The notes: generated from the letters alone by a model not told the origin. A stretch of 6,497 nt of DNA from Pseudomonadota bacterium (GCA_026388615.1 JAPLJL010000189.1:1-6497), one strand, 5' to 3'; positions 1 to 6,110 are shown, counted from the stretch's first letter. A program made the numbers and translations.

Positions 1-2
1 CG

Positions 3-575
3 GCCGGAATGGCTTACATCCCCACCGGCAGTTTTCCCATGGGCAGCTCCCCGGATGATTCCGACCATGACTACTCCGAGCTTCCCAACAAATCGGTAAA
101 TGTTCCCGCTTACTGCATCGATGTTTACGAATACCCCAACAAGGAAGGCGTCACGCCCCAGACCAAGTCCACCTGGTACGAAGCGAAAAAAATCTGCCAG
201 GCCAACGGCAACCGGCTTTGCACCGAACCCGAGTGGGAAAAAGCCTGCAAGGGGTCCAAGAATAATAAATACCCCTATGGCAACCATTGGGACGGAAATA
301 TCTGCAATACTCAGGATCCCCAGGGGAAGGAACGCGCGGTCCTGGCCAGCGGCAAGGAAAAGAAATGCAAAAGTGATTACGGGGTTTATGATCTTTCCGG
401 AAACGTCAAGGAATGGACCGAGGACGCTTTCTCCGCGGAAATTTCCGATCGGACCGTCAAAGGCGGATCATCCAGCCGTCCCGATTGGGCCACCCGGTGC
501 GCCACCCGGGAAAACTTCCTGCAACCCGTCCGGAACCCTGACCTCGGGTTCCGCTGCTGCCGCGACGCCCCGTAA
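3..575 (+). CDS. SUMF1/formylglycine-generating-enzyme-fold protein, 3' part
   Basis: The reading frame is open from the left edge, so the gene is cut off at its 5' end. The ATG at position 9 falls inside the usual family opening (MAYIPTGSFPMGSS, compare M-V-Y-I-P-A-G-x-F-x-M-G-S) and is probably an internal Met. Family landmarks follow in order, numbered from that Met: YCIDVYEYPN (35-44), a W-x-E-A-x-x-x-C helix with RLCTEPEWEKAC (69-80), YPYG (88-91), YDLSGNVKEW (127-136), KGGSS (151-155) and the terminal LGFRCC (179-184). This is the C-type-lectin-like FGE-sulfatase fold. True aerobic FGE uses a Cys pair shortly after the GGS motif; here that stretch reads GGSSSRPDWATRC, with no Cys at those positions, so sulfatase activation is unlikely. 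The nine cysteines in this fragment suggest disulfides and an extracytoplasmic location. Substrate or partner is unknown. The gene converges on its right-hand neighbour. Confidence 0.85.
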   Translation, partial: AGMAYIPTGSFPMGSSPDDSDHDYSELPNKSVNVPAYCIDVYEYPNKEGVTPQTKSTWYEAKKICQANGNRLCTEPEWEKACKGSKNNKYPYGNHWDGNICNTQDPQGKERAVLASGKEKKCKSDYGVYDLSGNVKEWTEDAFSAEISDRTVKGGSSSRPDWATRCATRENFLQPVRNPDLGFRCCRDAP

Positions 576-751
576 GCAAAGTTCGCTGATCCAATAGTTC
601 TCGGCTCACGTCAACCGGTTGCGCAGCTCGTTTCGTCCTCCGGGCTACGTCTTACGGATTTTTTTCAAACCCAACCGTACGACCTAACCGAAACCAGCCG
701 CGCAACCGCAACCGATCAACCTAACCGCTTTTCCTTTTACCTCGGCAAGTT
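576..751. other. Convergent spacer, AACCG-rich, no gene
   Basis: This spacer lies between two convergent genes and contains no credible ORF. From 671 to 728 the + strand is dominated by the pentamer AACCG (673, 686, 704, 710, 723), and ACCTAACCG occurs twice (682-690 and 719-727). A seven-T run at 659-665 follows CTTACGG (651-657). CTTACGG is the reverse complement of CCGTAAG (570-576) at the end of the upstream gene, but the arms are too far apart for a standard intrinsic terminator. Termination of both genes presumably happens here, though no clear hairpin plus U-tract was found. Confidence 0.5.
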
Positions 752-1228
752 CTATTCCGAAGCGGAGAGAAACAATATTTCCTCCCGCATTTCTTTCGCC
801 ATCTTCTGATGGGTTCCGCTCCAGTAGGTCCGCCCGCATCTCGAGCAGAAAGCAAAATGCTCCTGGGTCCTGAACACGTATTCCGGAACCCGGGCTTGGG
901 CTTCCTCGCGGGGGAGATCAAGCAAAGGATGGTTGCAGAGACTGCAACGGGTGAAGGACCTTTCTTCCGGGGGGATGAAATTCAAACCTGAAATCACCTC
1001 CTGGATCTGATCCCGGAAACTGTCGTTTTCGATAAAGATAGCCCGTTCAGAACCTGATATCTTTCGGAAAAAACGGGTATCCCGGGTGAGAATTACCCTC
1101 TCTTCCGCCCGGGCCATGGCCAGCAGTTCCCCCTCATCCCAGGTATTGGAATATAAGGTGTCAAGTCCCAGAATCCGCAACCACTTAGCCAGTTTGCCCA
1201 ACATGCAATCCGCCGCTAACCGCGGCAT
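752..1228 (-). CDS. Mut7-C RNase domain-containing protein
   Basis: This 158-residue protein matches the Mut7-C family (PIN-like nuclease domain plus C-terminal zinc ribbon). In numbering from the chosen start: the opening RLAADCMLGKLAKWLRILG (3-21) carries the first PIN acidic residue, D7; ILTRD (46-50) ends in a second conserved Asp; an R-D-Q-I-Q-E-V helix follows; then the zinc ribbon C95-x2-C98 and C128-x2-C131 with RVPEYV (113-118) and GRTYWSGTH (132-140). The predicted role is a cytoplasmic RNA-cleaving enzyme; its substrate is unknown. Starts at 1264, 1258 (both ATG) and TTG at 1321 are in frame. I prefer the ATG at 1228 because it begins directly before the conserved fold, has GGGA 6 nt upstream, and gives the normal family length. 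The extra residues of the longer forms show no homology I recognise. It converges with the SUMF1-fold gene and diverges from the outer-membrane protein gene. Confidence 0.88.
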   Translation of the reverse strand: MPRLAADCMLGKLAKWLRILGLDTLYSNTWDEGELLAMARAEERVILTRDTRFFRKISGSERAIFIENDSFRDQIQEVISGLNFIPPEERSFTRCSLCNHPLLDLPREEAQARVPEYVFRTQEHFAFCSRCGRTYWSGTHQKMAKEMREEILFLSASE

Positions 1229-1291
1229 TAAATTTCCCGGATTTTCTGGTTTTGACATCAGCATGCCGACTGGAACTGGAATATTCGGGAA

Positions 1292-1321
1292 AGTATATAA
1301 TCCCCGGTGAAGCTCAAACAA
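1292..1321 (-). promoter_or_regulatory. Possible promoter for the Mut7-C gene
   Basis: On the minus strand TTGTTT (1321-1316) and TATACT (1297-1292) are separated by 18 bp, a reasonable sigma-70-like arrangement. A start site just downstream would exclude the TTG start at 1321 and leave the ATG codons at 1264, 1258 or 1228 usable. The -35 match is only moderate, so this is tentative. Confidence 0.3.
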
Positions 1322-1349
1322 GACCGAACTTAATCATTCCACTCGGCCG

Positions 1350-1490
1350 TTATCCGCTCTCGGCAGCACATAATTCATCCGCTTTCCGCGTCGAGATTCC
1401 CTGACGGATTTTCTGGGCCTGACCGGGAAGAATCGGCCTGGAACCAGGGTCAAGACCGGGAAAATCGAGGGGTTCATTATAAGATTTCAT
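1350..1490 (-). CDS. Possible small protein of 46 residues, unrecognised
   Basis: The minus strand holds ATG at 1490 to TAA at 1350. The product begins MKSYNEPLDFPGLDPGSRP and ends with a charged, helix-like half (QAQKIRQG, TRKADELCAAESG). AAGGA lies 10 nt before the ATG. It runs divergently from the outer-membrane protein gene, and its start is 14 bp from that gene's -35 box. It reads toward the Mut7-C gene, so it could share a transcript with it. I recognise no family. By eye its third codon positions are near 50% GC, lower than in the neighbouring genes, and a second ORF of similar size (47 residues) overlaps it in another minus-strand frame. It may be a chance ORF. Confidence 0.22.
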   Translation of the reverse strand: MKSYNEPLDFPGLDPGSRPILPGQAQKIRQGISTRKADELCAAESG

Positions 1491-1503
1491 TTATGGGTTT
1501 TCC

Positions 1504-1533
1504 TTGACAGGCATTTTTAGGTTAAAATATATC
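1504..1533 (+). promoter_or_regulatory. Sigma-70-type promoter for the outer-membrane protein gene
   Basis: A perfect TTGACA (1504-1509) is followed after 18 bp by TATATC (1528-1533), inside a strongly AT-rich stretch (1521-1545) that contrasts with the GC-rich genes. The predicted start of transcription is near 1540, giving a leader of about 43 nt. Other -10 choices within the TATATA tract are possible. Confidence 0.6.
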
Positions 1534-1542
1534 TTATATATA

Positions 1543-1575
1543 AAAGGTTTGAAGCCAAAACCTTTAATCAAAGGA
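1543..1575 (+). promoter_or_regulatory. 5' leader with two competing hairpins and the Shine-Dalgarno
   Basis: AAAGGTTT (1543-1550) pairs perfectly with AAACCTTT (1558-1565) around a 7-nt loop, placing an 8-bp stem-loop almost at the predicted 5' end of the mRNA. The CCTTT half (1561-1565) can instead pair with AAAGG (1570-1574) around a 4-nt loop. That second pairing covers the Shine-Dalgarno AAGGA (1571-1575), which lies 7 nt from the ATG at 1583. The two pairings exclude each other. The longer upstream stem should win and leave the binding site open. A regulatory role is inferred only. Confidence 0.4.
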
Positions 1576-1582
1576 AAAGCTT

Positions 1583-4309
1583 ATGAAAAAAATTGCGCGG
1601 ATTTTAATCGCCCTAGGTATTATTATCTCCGGTTTGGGGCTCTCGGCCCCAGTTTCCCGGGCGGAGAACACCCCCCCGCCTTCTCCTGCGATTGAAGGCC
1701 GAACCGGCGTTCTCCGGGTCATCTCGGCATACACCCCCAAATACGGGGTCTTCAGTGTCGGCGCGAATTTCAACTACTGGGACTCCGAGTATTTCCGGGG
1801 AGAACGGAGCGAATTCCTGGAGCCCGGACTGTCCCAGAAACGTTTCCAGGGAACCTACCAGGCCACCCTCTCCGCCGCCGACTGGCTGGAGCTTTTTGTC
1901 TCGACGAAAACCATTTCCAACCAGGCTACCCTGGAAAACGGGGCGGGGAAATTCCTCACCCAGGGCATCGGGGACCTGACCACCGGATTCAAAATCGGTT
2001 ATGACCCGGATGCCGCCCTCAGCGTGGGGTTCGACATCTTCACCCGGCTCTACGCCGACGTCGGCCGGGTCGGCTATAAATGGGACGCCACCGGTTACGG
2101 GGGAAGATTCCTTTTCACCTTCGACTGGAACCGGCTGAAAGGCAACCCCATTCCCCTCCGCTGGCACCTCAACGCGGGGTTTCAGAAGAACTATTCCATG
2201 AAGCTGGCTGACCATATCGCGGACGGGGACAAGTCCCCCTCCCTCTATTACGCCCTCGGGATGGAGGAAGATGACGCCCTGCTTCTCAGCACCGCCCTGG
2301 AGGTTCCCCAGCGCTACCTCTCCTTCTTCCTGGAATACTCCACCGAGCAGTATGTCAACACCACGAAAAGCGGGGGCTGGCGCCAGTTCAACCAGAACCC
2401 CCAGAGAATCACCCCCGGCTTCCGGATCACCCCGGTGGAAGGCCTGGCGATTGACCTGGCCTGCGATCTGGGGATGGGCCTCTTCGGGGTGGAGGAGAAC
2501 TATCCGCTCTACCCGAACCTGCAGCAGCTTTCCGGGTCCAACGGTAACCAGAACCGCCTCTCCTCGGCGCTTGACCAGGAGGTAGCCCCGGACTGGGCCC
2601 TGGTCGCCGGCATCAGTTATACCTTCGCCCCCGCTCCTCCCCCGGTGATCGTGGCCGCTCCCCCGAAGAAAGGCACCATTTCCGGAAAAATATATGACCA
2701 GGAAAATTCCCAGCCCCTGGAAGGGGCAGTCATCAGTTTCCCCGGCACCAATTTGACCCGGCTCTACTCGGGTTCCGGCGGGGAATACGACACTTGCGAG
2801 TTTCTCCCCCAGACCGTCTCCCTCCAGGTCGAAAAGGAAGGCTACAAGGAAGCTTCCGAGCCGGTCGCCGTCGAGGCGGGGATGATGTCCACCATGGATT
2901 TCGGACTCCTGCGCCTAGTCAAAATCGGGACCATCACCGGCAAGGTGACCGACAAGAAATCCTTCCAGCCCCTGGCGGCCGTCATTTCTTTCGACGACCC
3001 CAAGATCGCCAACCTGGCGGCCGATCCCGCGACCGGGGCTTACAACGGCCAGGCCGCCCCGGGGAGCTACCGGGTTCGGGCCTCGGTGAACGGTTATAAA
3101 TCGGAAATCAAACTGGTCCGGATTGAGGATAAGCGGACCACGATCGTTGATTATCAATTGGAAGCGGAAGAGAAGGCCCCCGAGGGCGGGACTATCCTCG
3201 GCACCGTGCAATCCAAGGACGGCAAGCCCCTGGCCGCGGTGATTAGCTTCGGGGATCCGCGGATCCAGAACCTGGCCGCCGACCTCGGCACCGGGGCCTA
3301 CAAAGCAACCCTTCTGCCCGGGACCTACCAGGTCACCGCCAACGCCCAGAATTTCAAGCCCCAGGTCCAGGTCGCCCAGATCGAGAAGGGTCTGCCCACC
3401 ATGGTCAACTTCGTCCTCGAGACAGAGGAAAAAGCGGTCGAGGTCGGGACCATCCTCGGCACCGTGCAATCCAAGGACAATAAGCCGCTCGCCGCGGTGG
3501 TGAGCTTCGGGGACCCGCGGATCCAGAACCTGGCCGCCGATCCCAACACCGGGCAATACAAGGGATTCCTCGCCCCCGGGACCTACCAGGTCACCGCCAA
3601 CGCCCAGAATTTCAAGCCCCAGCTCCAGGTCGCCCAGATCCAGAAGGGCCTGCCGACCTTGGTTAATTTCGTCCTCGAACCGCTGGTGGAGGCGGAGGTC
3701 GAAGGCGCCTTTGCGGGCCGGGTAGTAGACGCAGGCAAGCAGCCCCTAGCGGCGGTGGTTTCCTTCGAGGGCGCCGATATCTCCAACGTGGTGACCAGTC
3801 CGGCCACGGGCGAGTTTTACATTAAGCTCAAGCCCGGGAGTTATTCCGTCCGGGCCGCGGCCCAGGGTTTCAAGTCCGATCTCAAGGTGGTCCAGATTGC
3901 CGGCGGCAAAAAAACCATCGCCGAATTCGTGCTCGAGCCCCTGACCAAAGCCAAGCTCACGGAGAAAAAGATCGAAATCAACGAAACGATTCATTTTGAA
4001 ACCGGGAAGGCCCTGATTCTGCCGGAATCCTTCGGGCTCCTGGACGAGGTCGCCGACATCCTGCGCAGCAATCCCCCCCTCTCGATCCTGATCGAAGGCC
4101 ACACCGATTCCATCGGCTCCGATACCGCTAACCTCATCCTTTCCCAGAACCGGGCCAACTCGGTGATGCAGTATCTGACCCAGCATGGGGTGGGCAAAGA
4201 CAAACTCAATGCGACCGGATTCGGGAAGTCCCGCCCGCTCGCCGACAACTCCACCGCGGGGGGTCGGGCCAAGAACCGGAGGGTGGAATTTACCATTCTC
4301 CGCAAGTAA
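1583..4309 (+). CDS. Outer-membrane beta-barrel protein with five CarboxypepD_reg-like repeats and OmpA domain
   Basis: This 908-residue protein is exported: a signal peptide (MKK, hydrophobic core 7-22) with likely cleavage after SRA (25-27). Residues about 40-348 alternate polar and hydrophobic strands with many Tyr/Phe/Trp and Gly, ending in GISYTF, a typical barrel-closing Phe, here internal. A Pro/Ala linker (349-361) leads to five tandem repeats (364, 449, 536, 622 and 708 onward) of carboxypeptidase-regulatory-like/Ig type with core pattern PLAAVISF, then PGxYxV, then a closing strand; repeat 1 is the most divergent. Residues 796-908 are an OmpA C-terminal domain: IEGHTDSIGSD and LSQNRANSV place D842 and R857 with the same 15-residue spacing as the diaminopimelate-binding Asp/Arg pair of E. 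coli OmpA, and GFGKSRP and NRRVEF follow. Expected role: barrel in the outer membrane, repeats in the periplasm, OmpA end bound to peptidoglycan. The start is supported by AAGGA 7 nt upstream and the signal peptide. It is preceded by its own promoter. Confidence 0.92.
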   Translation: MKKIARILIALGIIISGLGLSAPVSRAENTPPPSPAIEGRTGVLRVISAYTPKYGVFSVGANFNYWDSEYFRGERSEFLEPGLSQKRFQGTYQATLSAADWLELFVSTKTISNQATLENGAGKFLTQGIGDLTTGFKIGYDPDAALSVGFDIFTRLYADVGRVGYKWDATGYGGRFLFTFDWNRLKGNPIPLRWHLNAGFQKNYSMKLADHIADGDKSPSLYYALGMEEDDALLLSTALEVPQRYLSFFLEYSTEQYVNTTKSGGWRQFNQNPQRITPGFRITPVEGLAIDLACDLGMGLFGVEENYPLYPNLQQLSGSNGNQNRLSSALDQEVAPDWALVAGISYTFAPAPPPVIVAAPPKKGTISGKIYDQENSQPLEGAVISFPGTNLTRLYSGSGGEYDTCEFLPQTVSLQVEKEGYKEASEPVAVEAGMMSTMDFGLLRLVKIGTITGKVTDKKSFQPLAAVISFDDPKIANLAADPATGAYNGQAAPGSYRVRASVNGYKSEIKLVRIEDKRTTIVDYQLEAEEKAPEGGTILGTVQSKDGKPLAAVISFGDPRIQNLAADLGTGAYKATLLPGTYQVTANAQNFKPQVQVAQIEKGLPTMVNFVLETEEKAVEVGTILGTVQSKDNKPLAAVVSFGDPRIQNLAADPNTGQYKGFLAPGTYQVTANAQNFKPQLQVAQIQKGLPTLVNFVLEPLVEAEVEGAFAGRVVDAGKQPLAAVVSFEGADISNVVTSPATGEFYIKLKPGSYSVRAAAQGFKSDLKVVQIAGGKKTIAEFVLEPLTKAKLTEKKIEINETIHFETGKALILPESFGLLDEVADILRSNPPLSILIEGHTDSIGSDTANLILSQNRANSVMQYLTQHGVGKDKLNATGFGKSRPLADNSTAGGRAKNRRVEFTILRK
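2672..3940 (+). repeat. Five in-gene tandem repeats, about 258 bp each
   Basis: Unit starts are at 2672, 2927, 3188, 3446 and 3704, giving spacings of 255, 261, 258 and 258 bp (85-87 codons). Units 3 and 4 are by far the closest: 67 of 78 core residues are identical by hand count, and 48 bp are exactly identical (3317-3364 against 3575-3622), including synonymous positions. Units 1 and 5 have diverged most, which suggests growth of the array by duplication in its middle. Confidence 0.9.
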
Positions 4310-4336
4310 AATAAGTCAGTTATTCCGGATTTCTTC

Positions 4337-4361
4337 ATCGGGCGGGGAAATCCCGCCCGAT
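4337..4361 (+). terminator. Perfect 10-bp GC-rich hairpin between genes
   Basis: ATCGGGCGGG (4337-4346) and CCCGCCCGAT (4352-4361) are exact reverse complements around GAAAT. The hairpin sits 27 bp after the stop of the outer-membrane protein gene and 7 bp before the ATG of the next gene. There is no U-tract, so it could be a weak or factor-assisted terminator, or an mRNA structure affecting the downstream start: the only G-rich sequence near that start (GGGG, 4344-4347) lies in its stem and loop edge. Confidence 0.5.
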
Positions 4362-4368
4362 TCATATC

Positions 4369-4902
4369 ATGAGCGAAAAAGAACTCCAGCTCCTCCGCCG
4401 CGAAATCGACCGGATCGATGCCGGGATCCTTTCCCTGCTGAACCGGAGAACGAAAACCTCCGCCCGGATCGGAGCCCGGAAAAAGCGACTGGGACGGGCA
4501 CCCTATGATCCCTCCCGGGAGAAGGAAATCCTGGCCCGGCTGAAATCCCTGAACCGCGGCCTGCTCCCCGCGCCCGCAATCGACTTTATCTTCGGGGAAA
4601 TTCTTTCCGCCTGCCGCTCGGCTTTCCGCCCGATCCGGGTAGCTTACCCGGGACCCGCGCCGAGTCCCGGACGGACGGCAGGGATTAATAATTTCGGACG
4701 CAGCGCGCGCTTCCTGTCCTGTTCCGGAAATCCCGGGGTCTTCCGGGCGCTCCAAGCCGGGCGGGCGGACTATGGAATTGTCGTGGCTCCCGGGAAAAAA
4801 GCGGTTTTTCCCCCGGACCTGACCGTGGTGAAAAAAGGGACCTTCCCGGGCCGGGCCGGGAAAAAGGAAAAGTTCATCGTTCTCCGGGCCCGGAGCAGAT
4901 AA
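4369..4902 (+). CDS. pheA: Chorismate mutase with a degenerate, shortened prephenate dehydratase tail
   Basis: This 177-residue protein resembles the front of bifunctional PheA (P-protein). Residues 6-90 are an AroQ-type chorismate mutase helix bundle (chorismate to prephenate). Aligned by eye to E. coli PheA, R10, R27, K38, D47, R50 and E51 match R11, R28, K39, D48, R51 and E52, but S84 is replaced by C82 and Q88 by F86. The rest resembles prephenate dehydratase only at its start: RVAYPGP, NFG, FLSCSGNPGVFRALQAGRADYGIV. The family's GPEGTFS loop is changed to GPAPSPG. The middle of the domain, including the Thr-Arg-Phe catalytic motif, and the ACT regulatory domain are absent; the end KFIVLRA faintly recalls the strand after that motif. 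A full P-protein has about 360 residues. Dehydratase activity is therefore very unlikely, and mutase activity is uncertain. The start has no clear Shine-Dalgarno outside the preceding hairpin. The gene lies upstream of hisC, in the same direction. Confidence 0.75.
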   Translation: MSEKELQLLRREIDRIDAGILSLLNRRTKTSARIGARKKRLGRAPYDPSREKEILARLKSLNRGLLPAPAIDFIFGEILSACRSAFRPIRVAYPGPAPSPGRTAGINNFGRSARFLSCSGNPGVFRALQAGRADYGIVVAPGKKAVFPPDLTVVKKGTFPGRAGKKEKFIVLRARSR

Positions 4903-5012
4903 ACGAAGGCCTTGGTTTCGAGTTTCGAGTTTGTAGTTTTTGAAAATTGGTTATTTTTTATTTGTTTGGTAATTGGAGATTGGTAATTGGAATTTGAAAG
5001 GGAACCGTCCAG
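4903..5012 (+). repeat. AT-rich spacer with heptad repeats; hisC ribosome binding site
   Basis: Two 7-bp tandem motifs occur. TTTCGAG is at 4916-4922 and 4923-4929, with a degenerate third unit TTTGTAG at 4930-4936. From 4961 to 4996 the sequence reads TTTGT followed by TTGG-headed heptads (TTGGTAA, TTGGAGA, TTGGTAA, TTGGAAT). The second block is a direct copy of 6303-6335 and an inverted copy of 6103-6140. AAGGGA (4998-5003), 9 nt before the ATG at 5013, is the likely ribosome binding site of hisC and directly follows the repeat. Confidence 0.7.
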
Positions 5013-6110
5013 ATGATCAAACCCGCACGCAAAGCAATTGCCTCCCTCACCCCTTATGTCCCCGGCAAGCCGATCGAGGAACTCCAGCGGGAACTGGGAA
5101 TCCGCGAGGCGATCAAGCTGGCCTCCAACGAAAATCCTTTCGGGCCCTCCCCGCGGGCCCGGCGGGCGCTGGCCCAGAGCCTGGCCGGGATCAACCGTTA
5201 CCCCGACGGAAGCTGTTTCATTTTAAAAAAGGCTCTCTCCGCCGCGCTCCGGGTTCCGGAGGACTGGATCGTCTTCGGAAACGGTTCCAACGAAATCATC
5301 GAGCTCCTGGTCCGGACCTTCCTGCCCCCCGGGTCCGAGGCGGTCACCTCGGAAAGCACTTTTTTGGTCTATGATCTGGTCGTCGCAGCCGCCGGGGGGA
5401 AGCTCCGGAAGGCACCCCTGAAAAATTTTTCTTACGATCTCCCGGCCCTGCGCTCGCTGGTGAACCGGAAGACCTCCCTGGTTTTCATCGCCAACCCCAA
5501 CAACCCCACCGGAACTATCGTCCGGGAGCCGGAACTCGTCCGCTTCCTGCGCGGGCTCCCGAAAAATATCCTGGTGGTCATGGACGAGGCTTATGCGGAG
5601 TTCGCGACTGACCGTGCGTACCCGCGGAGCCTCAAGCTGCTCTCCACCTTCCCCAACCTGGTGGCGCTCCGAACCTTCTCCAAGGTCTACGGCCTGGCCG
5701 GCCTCCGGATCGGCTACGGGGTGGCCCGGCCCGAAGTCACGGATTTATTGAACCGGGTCCGCCAGCCCTTTAACGTGAGCTCCGTGGCCCAGGCGGCGGC
5801 CCGGGCCGCGCTCACCGACACTCCTTTCCTGAAGAAAACCACGGAAAACAACCGCCGGGGTCTGCAGTTCCTTGATCGCGAGTTTAAGCGCCTGGGGCTC
5901 AGGTATATCCCCACCCAGGCCAACTTCGTTCTTTTCGAGGTCCCCGGCGGAGGAGATAAATATTATCAGCTCCTGCTCCGGGAAGGGGTCATCGTCCGCC
6001 CGATGGGCGGGTACCGGCTGCCGGACTGGCTCCGGGCCACCGTCGGCCTGCCCCGGGAAAACGCCCGACTTATTCAGGCTCTGAAAAAAATCCTCTCTAA
6101 AAACCAATAA
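5013..6110 (+). CDS. hisC: Histidinol-phosphate aminotransferase family (class I/II PLP aminotransferase)
   Basis: This is a full-length 365-residue fold-type I aminotransferase. Visible landmarks are KLASNENPFGPSP (35-47), NRYPDG (61-66), GNGSNEI (89-95), ANPNNPTGT (160-168), VMDEAYAEF (189-197), RTFSKVYGLAGLRIGYG (220-236) with the PLP-binding K224 and phosphate-contacting R232, QPFNVSS (251-257), and a C-terminal RATVG (341-345) whose Arg fits the substrate-carboxylate position. HisC converts imidazole-acetol phosphate plus glutamate to histidinol phosphate. Close relatives accept aromatic keto acids or prephenate, and the PheA-like gene upstream makes an aromatic role possible; sequence alone does not decide. 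No other his genes are in view. The start at 5013 gives the normal N-terminus and has AAGGGA 9 nt upstream. The last two codons and the stop (AAC CAA TAA) lie inside an intergenic repeat that begins at about 6103. Confidence 0.92.
   Translation: MIKPARKAIASLTPYVPGKPIEELQRELGIREAIKLASNENPFGPSPRARRALAQSLAGINRYPDGSCFILKKALSAALRVPEDWIVFGNGSNEIIELLVRTFLPPGSEAVTSESTFLVYDLVVAAAGGKLRKAPLKNFSYDLPALRSLVNRKTSLVFIANPNNPTGTIVREPELVRFLRGLPKNILVVMDEAYAEFATDRAYPRSLKLLSTFPNLVALRTFSKVYGLAGLRIGYGVARPEVTDLLNRVRQPFNVSSVAQAAARAALTDTPFLKKTTENNRRGLQFLDREFKRLGLRYIPTQANFVLFEVPGGGDKYYQLLLREGVIVRPMGGYRLPDWLRATVGLPRENARLIQALKKILSKNQ

Noticed and set aside
570..665. CCGTAAG and CTTACGG with a following T-run as an intrinsic terminator
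   Set aside because: The 7-bp arms are 74 bp apart, and the local alternative (TACGG 653-657 with CCGTA 675-679) puts the T-run in the loop; neither is a normal terminator.
2672..3940. CRISPR-like periodic repeat
   Set aside because: The period is about 258 bp, in frame, and the repeats encode a recognisable protein domain; there are no short repeats with unique spacers.
2915..4186. Long minus-strand ORFs inside the large outer-membrane protein gene (213 and 146 codons)
   Set aside because: They are antisense shadows of the repeat and OmpA regions: high GC keeps the opposite frames open, and the translations are periodic Gly/Leu/Val-rich with no family signature.
4882..4895. Perfect 14-bp palindrome CTCCGGGCCCGGAG near the end of the PheA-like gene
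   Set aside because: It lies in coding sequence, lacks a U-tract, and about one such palindrome is expected by chance in GC-rich DNA of this length.
4369..4902. Frameshift explanation for the short PheA-like protein
   Set aside because: After the stop at 4902 only 110 bp of repeat-rich spacer remain before hisC, so the missing dehydratase part is not present in another frame.
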